The translations under genes were made by a program, and so were the position numbers. A stretch of 64,000 nucleotides of DNA, taken from the NCBI RefSeq assembly GCF_002735905.1, contig NZ_PEBD01000008.1, positions 682,001 to 746,000 on the forward strand. The letters are read 5' to 3'. Of the stretch, positions 18,741-28,857 are shown in pieces. Below the pieces are notes generated by a model. That model was not told where the DNA came from. It did not search any database and was given only the letters and a program-made list of their open reading frames with translations. Each line of letters starts with the position of its first letter. The stretch's first letter is position 1. The stretch comes from Williamsia muralis. Lineage in GTDB: Bacteria > Actinomycetota > Actinomycetes > Mycobacteriales > Mycobacteriaceae.

Positions 18741-21700
18741 TCAGTACCGGGCCGCTCGCATCGGCGCGGGCGACCACAGACCCGAGTGCGTGCTCGAGCC
18801 GATCGTCAGTTCGGCGGGCTTCGCGGGTGCGATCTCGCTGAATTGCTGCAGCGAACCCCAGTCGCGGCCCCAGTCGTTTCGTAGATACGACGGAATGATG
18901 GTGGCCCGCAACATCGATTGGGTGACACCCAACGGACCACCGGCATCGGCGGACATCCACGTCTGGCTGTTTTGGCGAGTTGCCTGCGCGTCGGGGAGGA
19001 TGCGCCACTGCGGAACCTCGACGACACCGTGCTTCACCGCCATCGGCTTCTGGCACGGGAACACCAGCGCCGGCAGCCAGTCGATCAAGACCGGGTCGTC
19101 CTTGCCCACCAGGTCGTTGAGCGTGCGCATCGTGGTGATGCGCGGCGGCGTGACCGCCAGCCACTGATCCGGTGCGCCGGCGTTGTCCTTGGCCACCACC
19201 CGGACCACCGAAGCACCCGCGGGGGCATCGGACAGCGGGAAGCGGAGGTTGCGCCAGATGGGTGGATCGCCGATGTCGATCGGGCTCATCAGTCCCATCG
19301 GGATGACCGTGTTACCCGGTCCGGGCCTGCCGAACTCGACCACCAGTTGCTGTCCGGGCTGGGCGATGCCCTCACCGTCCACCGCGGCGATACGGCCGGC
19401 AGCCGACAGGGTCAGCAACGGCGCATCGGCCTGCCGCTGCGGCATCTGGTACCAGGCCGAGGTGAGCGACGCGTTCTGCGAACCGTAGCTGCCCAAGACG
19501 GGGGTCTCGGCAGGGTCGAGTCCGAAAGGCAACCTCACGGTGGACCCGTTGACGCCGAGCGCGCCCTGTCCGCCACCGGTACCGGCCTCGTCCGCCTCGG
19601 TCGTGTCGCCGGATCCGGCCCCGGTCTGGGCGGTGTTCTGTGCCGTGGTGGTGTCGCTGGTCTCGGTGGCATCCACCGACAGATCGTTCGGTACACCGTT
19701 GGGGGTGAATCCCGCCATGCCAGTCCCGGCCAATGCGTCGCCGGGTGACAGATCGTCCTGCCCGGCCACCGTTGCCGGTGCCAGCAATCCGCGGTTCGGA
19801 TCCGGTTCCACCAGAACGTCATTGGCGAGGGCGCAGATGTTGCCCTTCAGTGCGTCGACGTTCGAGTTCAGCCACGACCAGCTGTCGCGTTGCTCGTAGG
19901 CAGCCTTGACAAACGAGAGCAGCATGAACAGGACCACCAGGCCGGCCAGCACCGGCATGGGTGAAAAGGCCAGTCTGTGCAGTGCTTTCGACCCGGACGC
20001 CCGCTGTTCGGCGTCCACGTAATCGTCCCGGAAGTGCTGATAGAGGCCGACGAGCGTGGTGGCGACAGCGATCACCAAGACGATCCACGTGACCCGGATG
20101 CCGCCTATGGCCGGCGGCTGATCCCACCAGGGGATGCCGTAACTCGCCACGAACCACCACCCGTTGGTGCCGGCGAACGACAGCGCGACCACGTACAGCA
20201 CCGCAGCGGCGAAGAATGTGCGATTACGCCTGCGTCGTAGCAGGGCAGGCGCCATCATCGCACCAGCGGCGGCGGCCAGAGCCGCACCGATACCGGCGTA
20301 GACGCCGAGGTGGTGGGTCCACTTGGTGGGGGTGAAGGCCAAGAAGAACATGAAGCCGAAGACACCCGCGACCAGGCGCCAGGTGGGCCCTTTCGCGATG
20401 CCCATCGGCTGGCGGCGGCGCAGCAACATGAGCAGCACCACCATCAGGCACAGGAACGCCATCAGGATGCCGAATCGCCTCGACAACGTGCCGTCGGCGG
20501 TGGGCAACATGAGGTAGTAGTACCGAACGGGTTCCTGCCACCATTCGAGCGTCGGCCCCACCTCGGAGGCGACCTGCGACGACGTCAGGATCGTCGAAAG
20601 GGTCTGATCGGCAAAGATGTTGTACAGCACCGATGTTCCCGCGGCGAGGATGGGCATCAACAGCGGTAGCAGCCCGTCGCGGTGCCTGCGGGCGACCACT
20701 CGTCGCAGCAGTGGGCGGATTCCGGCGAGCAGCAACGCGACGGCCATCAGGCCACCCGGTGCGAGCGCGAGGGTGAAGGCGGCAACAGCCGAACCGATCG
20801 CCAGCGGCAGCAACCGACCGGTGGCGATGGCGCGGTCGACGCAACACCAGGTGAGCAGCGCGCCGATCGCGAGCGCGGGTTCGGGCCGCAGGCCGTTGTT
20901 GAACGGCATCCAGATGGCCAGGAACACAAACGCTGCCGACCACAGTGCCGGGGTGGAATGACGGACCGTCCGGCCGAGGCGCGGGATCACCTCACGCGAG
21001 ATCAGCCACCACCCGAGAAGGCCCAGCAAGAACGCGGGTAGTCGCATCCACGGCGCCGACAGGCTGACCTCGGTCATCGCCGAGATCACCTGGTAGTGCC
21101 AGCCGAATGGATCCTGGGGCACTCCGTAGTAGCGGTAGTAGTTGTCGACGTATCCCGCTTCTCCGGCGATGCGCCCGACGGTGAAGTTGTAGCCGTCGTC
21201 GGAGGTGTTCGACCCCATCAGCCACCAGAAACCGAGCACCGCGAACACCACGACGTCGGAGAACCGGATGGTCCACCAGTGGGTGGGCAGGATGCGCCGA
21301 TGTCTGCGACCGTCCCGGGAGTCGAGGAGCGCGAGCGCCACCAGTGACACCACAGTCATTGCCACGCCGATGACGAGGGCGGCGAACTTCAGGTTGGTGG
21401 GGGTGGTGACGAACCGGGTGTCGATGGTCGCGCTGAACTCCAGTCCCTCGGGTGAGGTGCCTTGGGGGAGTTCGGTGAAGACGCCGACGATCTGTGGTCG
21501 GAGATTGGGATCGCGGACGTCGAAGGACAACTGGCCTTCGGTGCCGCCGTTCTCGATGCGCCCGGCCGTACCTTCACCATCGGCCTCGACGATGATGCGG
21601 CAGTTCGGATCCGCCTGTGCGACAGCTCGATCCGCGGTCAACAACACCACGTCGCGGCCGGTCACCGTGATGCTGTCGGACGTGGCCCGGATGAACAGGC

Positions 21701-22049
21701 CCTTGGACGTGGCCTCCTGCCCGCCGGCGGGGATCGTCGAGAGCAGAACCCCGCCGTCGGCGGGGAGGTCGGCAGCGGTGGAGCAGGGAACGGAGACCCG
21801 CATGTCGGTGGGGACAAACGACACCAGTGGCGCCGCCACGTTGACCACCTGGTTGTCCTGCGGCCAGTTGAGTTGCGCCGTGGTCTGATTGACCGGCATC
21901 AGCGGGCTCAGGCAGGCGAGCAGGAACCCGATGAGGCCGGAGACAACCGCGACGATCTTGACGTTGCGGTAGCCGGGACCGACGTAGCGGCTCAGGCTCC
22001 GCTTTGCGGTGGGGGGTTCTGTGTTGATGGTGCTCGCCTTTTCACTCAT
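18741..22049 (-). CDS. embB: arabinosyltransferase EmbB
   Basis: A 1102-residue GT-C arabinosyltransferase. A first helix lies near residues 30-50. A periplasmic domain runs to about 220, then a long multi-helix region with the acidic motif NTSDDGY (281-287), and a C-terminal periplasmic carbohydrate-binding domain from about 740 on (GLDPAETPVLGSYG, PQWRILPDAQA). With EmbA it forms the branched arabinan of arabinogalactan from DPA. It is assigned EmbB from gene order and the DPFGW segment. Its ATG overlaps the embA stop by 8 bases with AGGAA just upstream, so translation is coupled. The residue that appears to match Met306 of M. tuberculosis is Val301. Confidence 0.93.
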   Translation of the reverse strand: MSEKASTINTEPPTAKRSLSRYVGPGYRNVKIVAVVSGLIGFLLACLSPLMPVNQTTAQLNWPQDNQVVNVAAPLVSFVPTDMRVSVPCSTAADLPADGGVLLSTIPAGGQEATSKGLFIRATSDSITVTGRDVVLLTADRAVAQADPNCRIIVEADGEGTAGRIENGGTEGQLSFDVRDPNLRPQIVGVFTELPQGTSPEGLEFSATIDTRFVTTPTNLKFAALVIGVAMTVVSLVALALLDSRDGRRHRRILPTHWWTIRFSDVVVFAVLGFWWLMGSNTSDDGYNFTVGRIAGEAGYVDNYYRYYGVPQDPFGWHYQVISAMTEVSLSAPWMRLPAFLLGLLGWWLISREVIPRLGRTVRHSTPALWSAAFVFLAIWMPFNNGLRPEPALAIGALLTWCCVDRAIATGRLLPLAIGSAVAAFTLALAPGGLMAVALLLAGIRPLLRRVVARRHRDGLLPLLMPILAAGTSVLYNIFADQTLSTILTSSQVASEVGPTLEWWQEPVRYYYLMLPTADGTLSRRFGILMAFLCLMVVLLMLLRRRQPMGIAKGPTWRLVAGVFGFMFFLAFTPTKWTHHLGVYAGIGAALAAAAGAMMAPALLRRRRNRTFFAAAVLYVVALSFAGTNGWWFVASYGIPWWDQPPAIGGIRVTWIVLVIAVATTLVGLYQHFRDDYVDAEQRASGSKALHRLAFSPMPVLAGLVVLFMLLSFVKAAYEQRDSWSWLNSNVDALKGNICALANDVLVEPDPNRGLLAPATVAGQDDLSPGDALAGTGMAGFTPNGVPNDLSVDATETSDTTTAQNTAQTGAGSGDTTEADEAGTGGGQGALGVNGSTVRLPFGLDPAETPVLGSYGSQNASLTSAWYQMPQRQADAPLLTLSAAGRIAAVDGEGIAQPGQQLVVEFGRPGPGNTVIPMGLMSPIDIGDPPIWRNLRFPLSDAPAGASVVRVVAKDNAGAPDQWLAVTPPRITTMRTLNDLVGKDDPVLIDWLPALVFPCQKPMAVKHGVVEVPQWRILPDAQATRQNSQTWMSADAGGPLGVTQSMLRATIIPSYLRNDWGRDWGSLQQFSEIAPAKPAELTIGSSTHSGLWSPAPMRAARY

Positions 22050-25000
22050 TTTCCTGCGGCACCACCCTCAGTGAGCCGGTGCGTGACCATCCCCAGTTCT
22101 TCTCTGTCCCCGTGGTGATCTCGGCTGCCGGAGCATCCGGTACCAACGGGGTGTACTTCTCCAGCGACCCCCAGTCGCGATACCAGTCGTCGTCGAGGTA
22201 GGTCGCCACGGTGTTCGCCCGCGCCAGCGCTTCGGGCACGGCCAGCACACCACCGTCGTCCGCGGCCTGCCACGTCTTGGATTGGGAGGCGGCGGTCACC
22301 CTGTCGGGCAGGATGCGCCACTGCGGGATGTCGGCGACTCCATCGGTGATGGAAAACGGTTGCTGGCAAGGGAACTGAGACGCCGCGCTCAAGTCGATCA
22401 GCGTGGGGGAGTCCGATCCGACGACTTCTTGCAGGGTCTTGAGCTGCGGTGCGCGGGGTGGGGTGACCGCGAGCCACTGCTTGGGGTTGACGTTGTTGTC
22501 CTTGGCCACGATCCGCATGGCGGTGGCATCCCGGGGGACCTGCGCCATCGGGACGCGCAGGTTGCGCCACGGCCGGTTCGGCTTGTCGGGCCCGGGGTCG
22601 ATGGGCACGATCTGCGGGCCGAGGTCGGTGAACGACCCATCGGGATTCGGGGCACCGAACTGCACCTTCAGCTGCTGCCCGAAGGTCGCCACACCCTCTT
22701 CGTTGAAGGTGAACACCGGTCCGGCGGCGCTGAACACGATCAGCGGCGACGCGTCACGGGCGGGGAGGTTGTACCAGCCGGTGGTCAGTGACGCCTCTCC
22801 CGAGTCGTACCCGTAGCTGCCGAGCGCCGGCGTGGTGGCCGGGTCGAGGCCGAACGGCAGCGCGACGGTGGAACCGTTGACCGTTTCCGGCCCGGTTCCG
22901 CCGGTGATGCCGGCACCGGCACCCGACACCACAAAGGGTTTGTTGAAGCTGGCCGACACGTTCATCTGGCCGGGGCGGGACGAGCCCGCCTCGGGTGTCA
23001 GGTCGCCGGCAACGCCGTTCGGGGTGAAACCGACCGCATTCTCGCCGGCGAGGGCGTCGGACGCCGATGCGCCGTCGGCAGGGGTCAGCATGCCGCGGTT
23101 CGGGTCTTCTTCGACCAGCACCGCATCCGCCATCGCGCAGCTGTTCCCGCGAAGAGCATCGATGTTCGCACCGAGCACCGTGTAGGCGGGATACCGCGAC
23201 AGCGCGGCCTTGGCGAACACCGCCAACATGCAGATCACCATGAAACCGGCGACCAGGGCGATGGGGGAGGAGGCGATGAACAGCCGCCGGCGGTCGGACC
23301 GCGCCTCGGCGGCCGACGCGTCGGGACCGTGGGCTAGCCCCTTGTTGGCGACGTAGTCGAGGCGCAGGTGCTGCCATACCGCGACGGCGCCTGCCACCAC
23401 GGCGAGAACCAGGAAGATGGTGGACACCTCGCGACCGGCGAGTACCGGTGCCTTGTCGAACCACGAGATGCCGAAGTTGTAGGCGAAAGGCCAGGCGTTC
23501 TCGCCGGCCATCGCCGCGGCGAGAGCGAAGAGCAGTCCCGCGACGAAGACCGACAGGTTCCGCACCGACCGCGCCGCCGACTGGGCGACAGCGATGGTGG
23601 CCGTGGCGGCCAGCGCAGCGGCGAAACCGGCGAACACGCCGTAGTGGATGGTCCACTTCGTGGGTGTGAACATCATCAACAGCAACGTGATCAGCGTGGC
23701 GCCGAGCACCCGCCAGGCCGGCCCTGGGTCGACTGCACGAATCTTCTTGCGTCGCAACATCACCGCGAGGGTCACGAACACCGACGACAGCAACAGCAAC
23801 AGCGGCACCCGGCGGGTCAGGGCGCCGTCGGGGGTGGTGACGGTGATGAAGTAGTACCGCAGGTACTCCTGCCACCACGAGATGGTCGGTCCGACGATGT
23901 AGCGCGTGCGCACGGCATCGAACACCGATGCCAAGGTCTGATCGCGGAAGACCACGAGCACGACCAGCGAGGCGGCCGCGACGGACGGTGCCATCACAGC
24001 GGCGAGGTCGAGCACCCGCACGCGGTTGCCGCGTTCGGGGTCGCGGCCGCGTTCGAGCAGCACCCGCAGCATGGGCCGGGCGCCCACGATCAGTACGGCA
24101 ATTGCGATGACACCCTGGGGCGCCACGGCGAGAGTGAGCCCGGCGCACATCGCAGCCAAGGCAGCCGGTAGCAATCGACGCGTCGCGATGGCGTGCTCGA
24201 CGGCCCACCAGGTCAGCAGCGACCCCAGGATGATGATCGATTCACTGCGCAGGCCACTGGCGAACGGCAGCCAGAACGCGGTGAACACGGCCGCGGCTGC
24301 CCAGATGGCCCAGGCGCTGCGGCGGACTCCGGCGCCGAGGCGGGGCAACAGCACCCGCGACAGGATGAACCACGACCCGAGACCGGCGGCGAGCGATGGA
24401 ATGCGCATCCACAGTCCCGAGGCCGACACCTCCGACCAGAGGGCCAGGAACGAGTAGTACCAGTCGAACGGCGCCTCGGCGATGCCGTAGAAGCGGTAGT
24501 AGTTGGCGAGATAACCCGCACCCTCTGACGCGCGGCCCATGTTGAGGATGTAGCCGTCGTCGGGTGAGCCGGCGCCGAGGAAGTGCCAGATGAGCAGCAC
24601 GGCGATGACGGCCAGGTCGGTGACACGCGGTCGCAGCACCTTGCCCCATGCGGGGGCGCCGATCCGCCGGTGGTAACCCGCGAGCCAGTCGAGCCGGCCG
24701 AGGCAGATCAACGAGACGGCGATCGCGATGATCCCGACGATCAACGCGAGTTGCTTGATCAGGGTAGGTGTCGAGGAAAATCGCGTGTCCACCACTGTGG
24801 TGACCGAAAGCCCCTGCGCCTGGGCGGCTTTCACGTCGTCAGTGGGAATGTCGGTGAAGACGCCGTCGAATTGTGGTCGTTGGTCGATGCCCAGGGTGCC
24901 GACCGGACCGAGGCCGACGAACTGTGCGCCCACCCCTCCCGGGTTCGACCAGATCCGGAGATCGCGGCATTGCGGCGATCCGACGGCGTCGCGGGGCGCC

Positions 25001-25374
25001 GTGGCAGCCAGCTCGTTACGGAACACCACCGACACCGACGACGCGGAGGCGGTCACGACCAAGGCCTTCTGATTGAACTGCTGGGCGCTCGGAGGCATCG
25101 TCGCCAGCACCAGGCCCCCGTCGGTTCCGAGGCTGTCGATCAGGGAGCACGGAATGGTCGCATCGAGGGTCTGCGGCGTCTGCGCGATCAACGGTGCGGT
25201 GACCGACGCGGTCGCGCTGGAAAGCGGCTGACCTGCGGGCCAATCGATCTTCGCGGTGGATTTGTCGACCGGCAGCAGAGGGGTGATCGCACACAGCACG
25301 ATCCCGACCAGTCCCGCCACGATTGCGGTCCAACGGACAGTCCCCGCACTGGGGATGTGAGAGGACACAGGCAC
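22042..25374 (-). CDS. embA: arabinosyltransferase EmbA
   Basis: A 1110-residue paralogue of EmbB and EmbC with the same plan: first helix at about residues 15-35, periplasmic domain, multi-helix core with GSPDDGYILNMGR, and a C-terminal periplasmic domain from about 745. The APFDWY segment after the DD motif fits EmbA rather than EmbB or EmbC. EmbA pairs with EmbB to make the arabinan branch. GTG 25374 is chosen because a TACCAT box (25383-25388) lies 8 nt before it, the same arrangement as at embC; TTG 25380 would be only two codons longer. It lies 91 bp after the embC stop and may have its own promoter. Confidence 0.92.
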   Translation of the reverse strand: MPVSSHIPSAGTVRWTAIVAGLVGIVLCAITPLLPVDKSTAKIDWPAGQPLSSATASVTAPLIAQTPQTLDATIPCSLIDSLGTDGGLVLATMPPSAQQFNQKALVVTASASSVSVVFRNELAATAPRDAVGSPQCRDLRIWSNPGGVGAQFVGLGPVGTLGIDQRPQFDGVFTDIPTDDVKAAQAQGLSVTTVVDTRFSSTPTLIKQLALIVGIIAIAVSLICLGRLDWLAGYHRRIGAPAWGKVLRPRVTDLAVIAVLLIWHFLGAGSPDDGYILNMGRASEGAGYLANYYRFYGIAEAPFDWYYSFLALWSEVSASGLWMRIPSLAAGLGSWFILSRVLLPRLGAGVRRSAWAIWAAAAVFTAFWLPFASGLRSESIIILGSLLTWWAVEHAIATRRLLPAALAAMCAGLTLAVAPQGVIAIAVLIVGARPMLRVLLERGRDPERGNRVRVLDLAAVMAPSVAAASLVVLVVFRDQTLASVFDAVRTRYIVGPTISWWQEYLRYYFITVTTPDGALTRRVPLLLLLSSVFVTLAVMLRRKKIRAVDPGPAWRVLGATLITLLLMMFTPTKWTIHYGVFAGFAAALAATATIAVAQSAARSVRNLSVFVAGLLFALAAAMAGENAWPFAYNFGISWFDKAPVLAGREVSTIFLVLAVVAGAVAVWQHLRLDYVANKGLAHGPDASAAEARSDRRRLFIASSPIALVAGFMVICMLAVFAKAALSRYPAYTVLGANIDALRGNSCAMADAVLVEEDPNRGMLTPADGASASDALAGENAVGFTPNGVAGDLTPEAGSSRPGQMNVSASFNKPFVVSGAGAGITGGTGPETVNGSTVALPFGLDPATTPALGSYGYDSGEASLTTGWYNLPARDASPLIVFSAAGPVFTFNEEGVATFGQQLKVQFGAPNPDGSFTDLGPQIVPIDPGPDKPNRPWRNLRVPMAQVPRDATAMRIVAKDNNVNPKQWLAVTPPRAPQLKTLQEVVGSDSPTLIDLSAASQFPCQQPFSITDGVADIPQWRILPDRVTAASQSKTWQAADDGGVLAVPEALARANTVATYLDDDWYRDWGSLEKYTPLVPDAPAAEITTGTEKNWGWSRTGSLRVVPQENE

Positions 25375-25382
25375 GAGCAACG

Positions 25383-25388
25383 ATGGTA
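25383..25388 (-). promoter_or_regulatory. -10 box TACCAT for a leaderless embA message
   Basis: On the minus strand TACCAT is followed by 8 nt and then GTG CCT. embC has the same hexamer, the same 8-nt gap and the same GTG CCT start (28786-28800). The match argues that embA is transcribed on its own as well as from embC. Confidence 0.45.
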
Positions 25389-25465
25389 TTGCACTGACCT
25401 GAGAGCCCGAACCTGCCCCGAGCGGGGGATCGGTCCTGTGACCGCTGCGGTGACCTACGGCACAG

Positions 25466-28400
25466 TCAGTACCGGATGGGCGCAGGACTCCATAGTCCGG
25501 ACCGAGTGGTCTCGCCCAGCTTCAATTCTGCCAGACCCGCCGGCTCACCGTAGGGCTCGTAACGGACCAGCGAACCCCAGTCGCGACCGATGTCGCCCTC
25601 GAGATAGGAGGGCACCGTGGTCTTGTCCAGGGCCACCTCGATCCAGCCCAGTGGCCCACCACCGAAGGCGTCCTGCCACGCGCCGACCGCGGCGGACAGA
25701 TCGGCACCGGGCGCGATCCGCCACTGCGGCATCTCTGCGACCCCGTCACGGTGGTCGAACGGGCGCTGGCACGGGAAAGCGAGTCCGCTGGTCCAGTCGA
25801 GCTGGACGGGATCGGTGCTGCCGACCATCGTCTGCAATGTCTGCAGACGCGGTGATCGGGGTGGCGTCAGTGCGATGAAGCTGTCCTGGGCGAGGTTCTC
25901 GTCCTTCGCGACGATGCGGATCGCCGTGGTGTCGTTCGGGAACGAACTGCGGTAGGTGCGCAGATCCCGCCACGAGGGTCGTGGCCCTGGGTCGATCAGA
26001 TCGACCTCGCCCGCCACCTGGAAGTCCTCGTTCGAGTCGCCGGACCCGGTCGAGTACTCCATCTTGACGTTCTCGATGTCGAACTGACCGGCGACCGCCA
26101 TCGTGATCAGCGGGGTGTCGGCGTTCCGTGCGGGAAGCCGATACCAGGACGAGGTGAGGTACGAGGGGATCTGGTCGTTTTGCGAATAGCTGCCGAGCAC
26201 GGGTGTGACGGCTGGATCCAGCCCGAACGGCAGCTTTGCCGTACTGCCGTTGACGCCGGCCTGATCGGTTTCACCGCCGCCGGTCCCGCCCGCGTTCGAA
26301 TTGAGCACATCCGGCGAGATGGCGACGTTTCCGCCGAGCACGCCGAGACTCCCCGCGCTTGCGGTCGAGTCCAGGCTCAGCGGCAGACCGTTTGCGGTGA
26401 AACCCGCATTGGCAGGCGCCCCTTCGGCCGGTTCGGACGAGCCGTTCAGGCCGAGTGCGACGTTGCCGTCCACCGGCTCGAGGAGGTCGCCTGAAGGATC
26501 GGGTTCCACCAGGACCTTCTCGGCCATCGCGCAGATGTCCCCGCGCAGGGCATCGACGTTCGACGACGGAATGGAGAACGATCCACTCTGCTTCACGCCC
26601 GAGGCGACACCGGTGCCGATCTGGAAGACCACGAGGAACGCGCCCGCGACGGCCAGAGGTGCCGCGGCGAGTGTGCTGTACCACCGGCGAGGGCGGGTGC
26701 CCTGCGCCCTTGAGCCGGCCGCGACGGCGTCCTTGCGCCGATCGAACGGCTCGCGGAAGTGGAACCAGAAAGCGACGAGCAGCGCGGCCGCGCAGAGGTA
26801 CAGCATGACGCTGCCCAGAGCGACCCCGAAACGAACGGGAAGCGCGCCCCACGGCATGCCCCAGTTCGAGTAGTAGAAGAAGGCGTTGGGTGCGGTGAAC
26901 GACAGACCGGTGATGAACAGCACGAGTGCGATGAAGAGCATCCGGTTGCGCCGGGCGTGCATGGCCTCGGCACTCACCGCGATGGCCGCGATGGCGGCCA
27001 GTGCCGCCGCCAGTCCGGCGAACACACCGAATTGGTGAGTCCATTTTGTCGGGGTGAACATGAGGAAGATGAGCGAGGCGAAGGTGATCCCCACGATGCG
27101 GCGGGACGGGCCGAGCGCTGTACCGGGTATGCGGCTCTTCCGGATGAGCATCGCGCCGGAGACCACCAGCCCGACGAGCATCGCCAGCACCGCGAACCGT
27201 CGGGACACCGAGCCATTGGCCGAGAACTCGAACAACGCGGAGTACCGGTCGATCTCGTTGTACCAGTGCAGTGAGGGACCCAGCGCGGTCTTCATGCTCG
27301 TCGACTGCGTGAATGCGGCGAGGGTCAGATCGGAGAAGACGACAAACATCACGAACACCCCGGCGGCGGCGACCGGAGCCACCATCGCCAGATAACTTCT
27401 GAGGTCCCCGCCGATGGCCTTGGCTCGTTTGATCAGGGCCATCACCATGGGGCGGGCACCGGCGATCAATGCCGCGACCGCCATCAGGCCTGTGGGTCCT
27501 GCCGCGAGGCTGAATGCTCCGATCGTGCAGGCCACTGCCGCAGGGAGGATCCTGCCGGTCGCGATCGCACGTTCCACCGAGCACCACGTGAGCAGCGCGC
27601 CCAGGCAGATGATCGGCTCGGGTCGGAGTCCGTTGTTGAACGGGAACCACGACGCGAGGAACACGAAGGCGGCGGTCCACGGCACGATCCGGTTGGTGGT
27701 CGCCGCGCGGCCGAGGCGAGGGAGCACCTCGTGGGAAAGGATCAGCCACACCAGGATTCCGCAGACCAGCGCGGGCAGGCGCATCCACGGGCTGGCGGTG
27801 GTGACGTGCGCCAGCCATCCGAACACCTGGTAGTACCAGCCGAACGGGGCCTCCGGCGCGCCGTACCAGCGGTAGTAGTTGGCGGTGTAGCCGGCGTGCT
27901 CGGCAACCCGGGACATCGTCAGGATGTATCCGTCGTCCGATGTGTTCGCGCCGACTATGTGCCAGATGACAAGCGCGCCGATCACCACGCCGTCGCGGGC
28001 GTTGAACGTCCACCATCGGGCGGGCAGGAACCGGCGGTGCTTGCGGCCATCGGTGGAGTCGAGCACGGCCAATGCGCCCAGAGAGATCAACGTGCAGAGC
28101 ACCCCGACCGCAATCGCCAGCCACTTGAGGACGGTGGGGGCGGTGCTGTACCGGTCGTCGATGGTGGCGTGCGCCGTCAGACCGGGCAGCGACGTCGCAG
28201 CGCCGGTCAGGTCCGTGTAGATGCCGGTCATCTGGGGGCGCTGGTCGCCGTCGGTCGTCTCGCCGACGAGCGGTTCACCTTCGGCGTCGGTCATCCCGAC
28301 GAACTCGGCCTTCACCGATTCAGCGGTCGCGGTCACCTTGATGCTCTCGCAACCCTGCGAACGGATATCGGCGAGCGTCGCGAAGGCCACGGGGGTGTTG

Positions 28401-28786
28401 CGGACCACCACCTCGACGGACTGCCGATCCAGTGCGTCCGTCGCCTGGCCGGACTTGCGAATGAAAAGACCTCGGGCGACTGCCTTTTCGGCTTGTTTCG
28501 GGGTGGTCGATACGAGCACGGTCTGGCCGGGCCCGGTGAGCTGGTCGACGGCGCTGCACGGCACCGTGATATCGAGGTCGATCGGTGCATAGGAGACGAG
28601 TGGTGCGAGCACCGACTGCAATTTGTCCTGCTGCGGCCAGTTCACCTCGGCGGTGGTCTGATTGACGGGCAGCAGCGGCGTGGCCAGGGCAAGGAAGACG
28701 CCGAGCAGGCCGGTGACGATCGCAGCGAGCTTGGCGATCCGCGCCCGGTCGTGGGTCGGTTTCACGGTCGGGGCGTCAGCAGGCAC
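25466..28786 (-). CDS. embC: arabinosyltransferase EmbC
   Basis: A 1106-residue GT-C arabinosyltransferase, first gene of the embC-embA-embB run. A first helix lies around residues 18-38, the acidic motif NTSDDGYILTMSR starts the catalytic loop, APFGWYY follows, and a large C-terminal periplasmic domain ends the protein (GLDPAVTPVLGSYS, MPQWRIAPGAD). EmbC extends the arabinan of lipoarabinomannan. GTG 28786 is preferred: a TACCAT box lies 8 nt upstream. ATG 28846 is possible and adds 20 residues, but that codon falls on the likely -10 box of the divergent aroQ. Confidence 0.92.
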   Translation of the reverse strand: MPADAPTVKPTHDRARIAKLAAIVTGLLGVFLALATPLLPVNQTTAEVNWPQQDKLQSVLAPLVSYAPIDLDITVPCSAVDQLTGPGQTVLVSTTPKQAEKAVARGLFIRKSGQATDALDRQSVEVVVRNTPVAFATLADIRSQGCESIKVTATAESVKAEFVGMTDAEGEPLVGETTDGDQRPQMTGIYTDLTGAATSLPGLTAHATIDDRYSTAPTVLKWLAIAVGVLCTLISLGALAVLDSTDGRKHRRFLPARWWTFNARDGVVIGALVIWHIVGANTSDDGYILTMSRVAEHAGYTANYYRWYGAPEAPFGWYYQVFGWLAHVTTASPWMRLPALVCGILVWLILSHEVLPRLGRAATTNRIVPWTAAFVFLASWFPFNNGLRPEPIICLGALLTWCSVERAIATGRILPAAVACTIGAFSLAAGPTGLMAVAALIAGARPMVMALIKRAKAIGGDLRSYLAMVAPVAAAGVFVMFVVFSDLTLAAFTQSTSMKTALGPSLHWYNEIDRYSALFEFSANGSVSRRFAVLAMLVGLVVSGAMLIRKSRIPGTALGPSRRIVGITFASLIFLMFTPTKWTHQFGVFAGLAAALAAIAAIAVSAEAMHARRNRMLFIALVLFITGLSFTAPNAFFYYSNWGMPWGALPVRFGVALGSVMLYLCAAALLVAFWFHFREPFDRRKDAVAAGSRAQGTRPRRWYSTLAAAPLAVAGAFLVVFQIGTGVASGVKQSGSFSIPSSNVDALRGDICAMAEKVLVEPDPSGDLLEPVDGNVALGLNGSSEPAEGAPANAGFTANGLPLSLDSTASAGSLGVLGGNVAISPDVLNSNAGGTGGGETDQAGVNGSTAKLPFGLDPAVTPVLGSYSQNDQIPSYLTSSWYRLPARNADTPLITMAVAGQFDIENVKMEYSTGSGDSNEDFQVAGEVDLIDPGPRPSWRDLRTYRSSFPNDTTAIRIVAKDENLAQDSFIALTPPRSPRLQTLQTMVGSTDPVQLDWTSGLAFPCQRPFDHRDGVAEMPQWRIAPGADLSAAVGAWQDAFGGGPLGWIEVALDKTTVPSYLEGDIGRDWGSLVRYEPYGEPAGLAELKLGETTRSGLWSPAPIRY

Positions 28787-28794
28787 AAACGCAG

Positions 28795-28851
28795 ATGGTA
28801 ACCGCCTGGGCGTGTCGGATTCTCTTGCGGTGCCGCGCCGAGCCATACAGT
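28795..28851. promoter_or_regulatory. divergent embC / aroQ promoter region
   Basis: Two TANNNT boxes face apart. On the minus strand TACCAT (28795-28800) stands 8 nt before GTG 28786 of embC. On the plus strand TACAGT (28846-28851) stands 6 nt before ATG 28858 of aroQ. Both spacings fit leaderless transcription. The two start points would be only about 70 bp apart, so one regulator could act on both. Confidence 0.5.
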
Positions 28852-28857
28852 TGCCCC

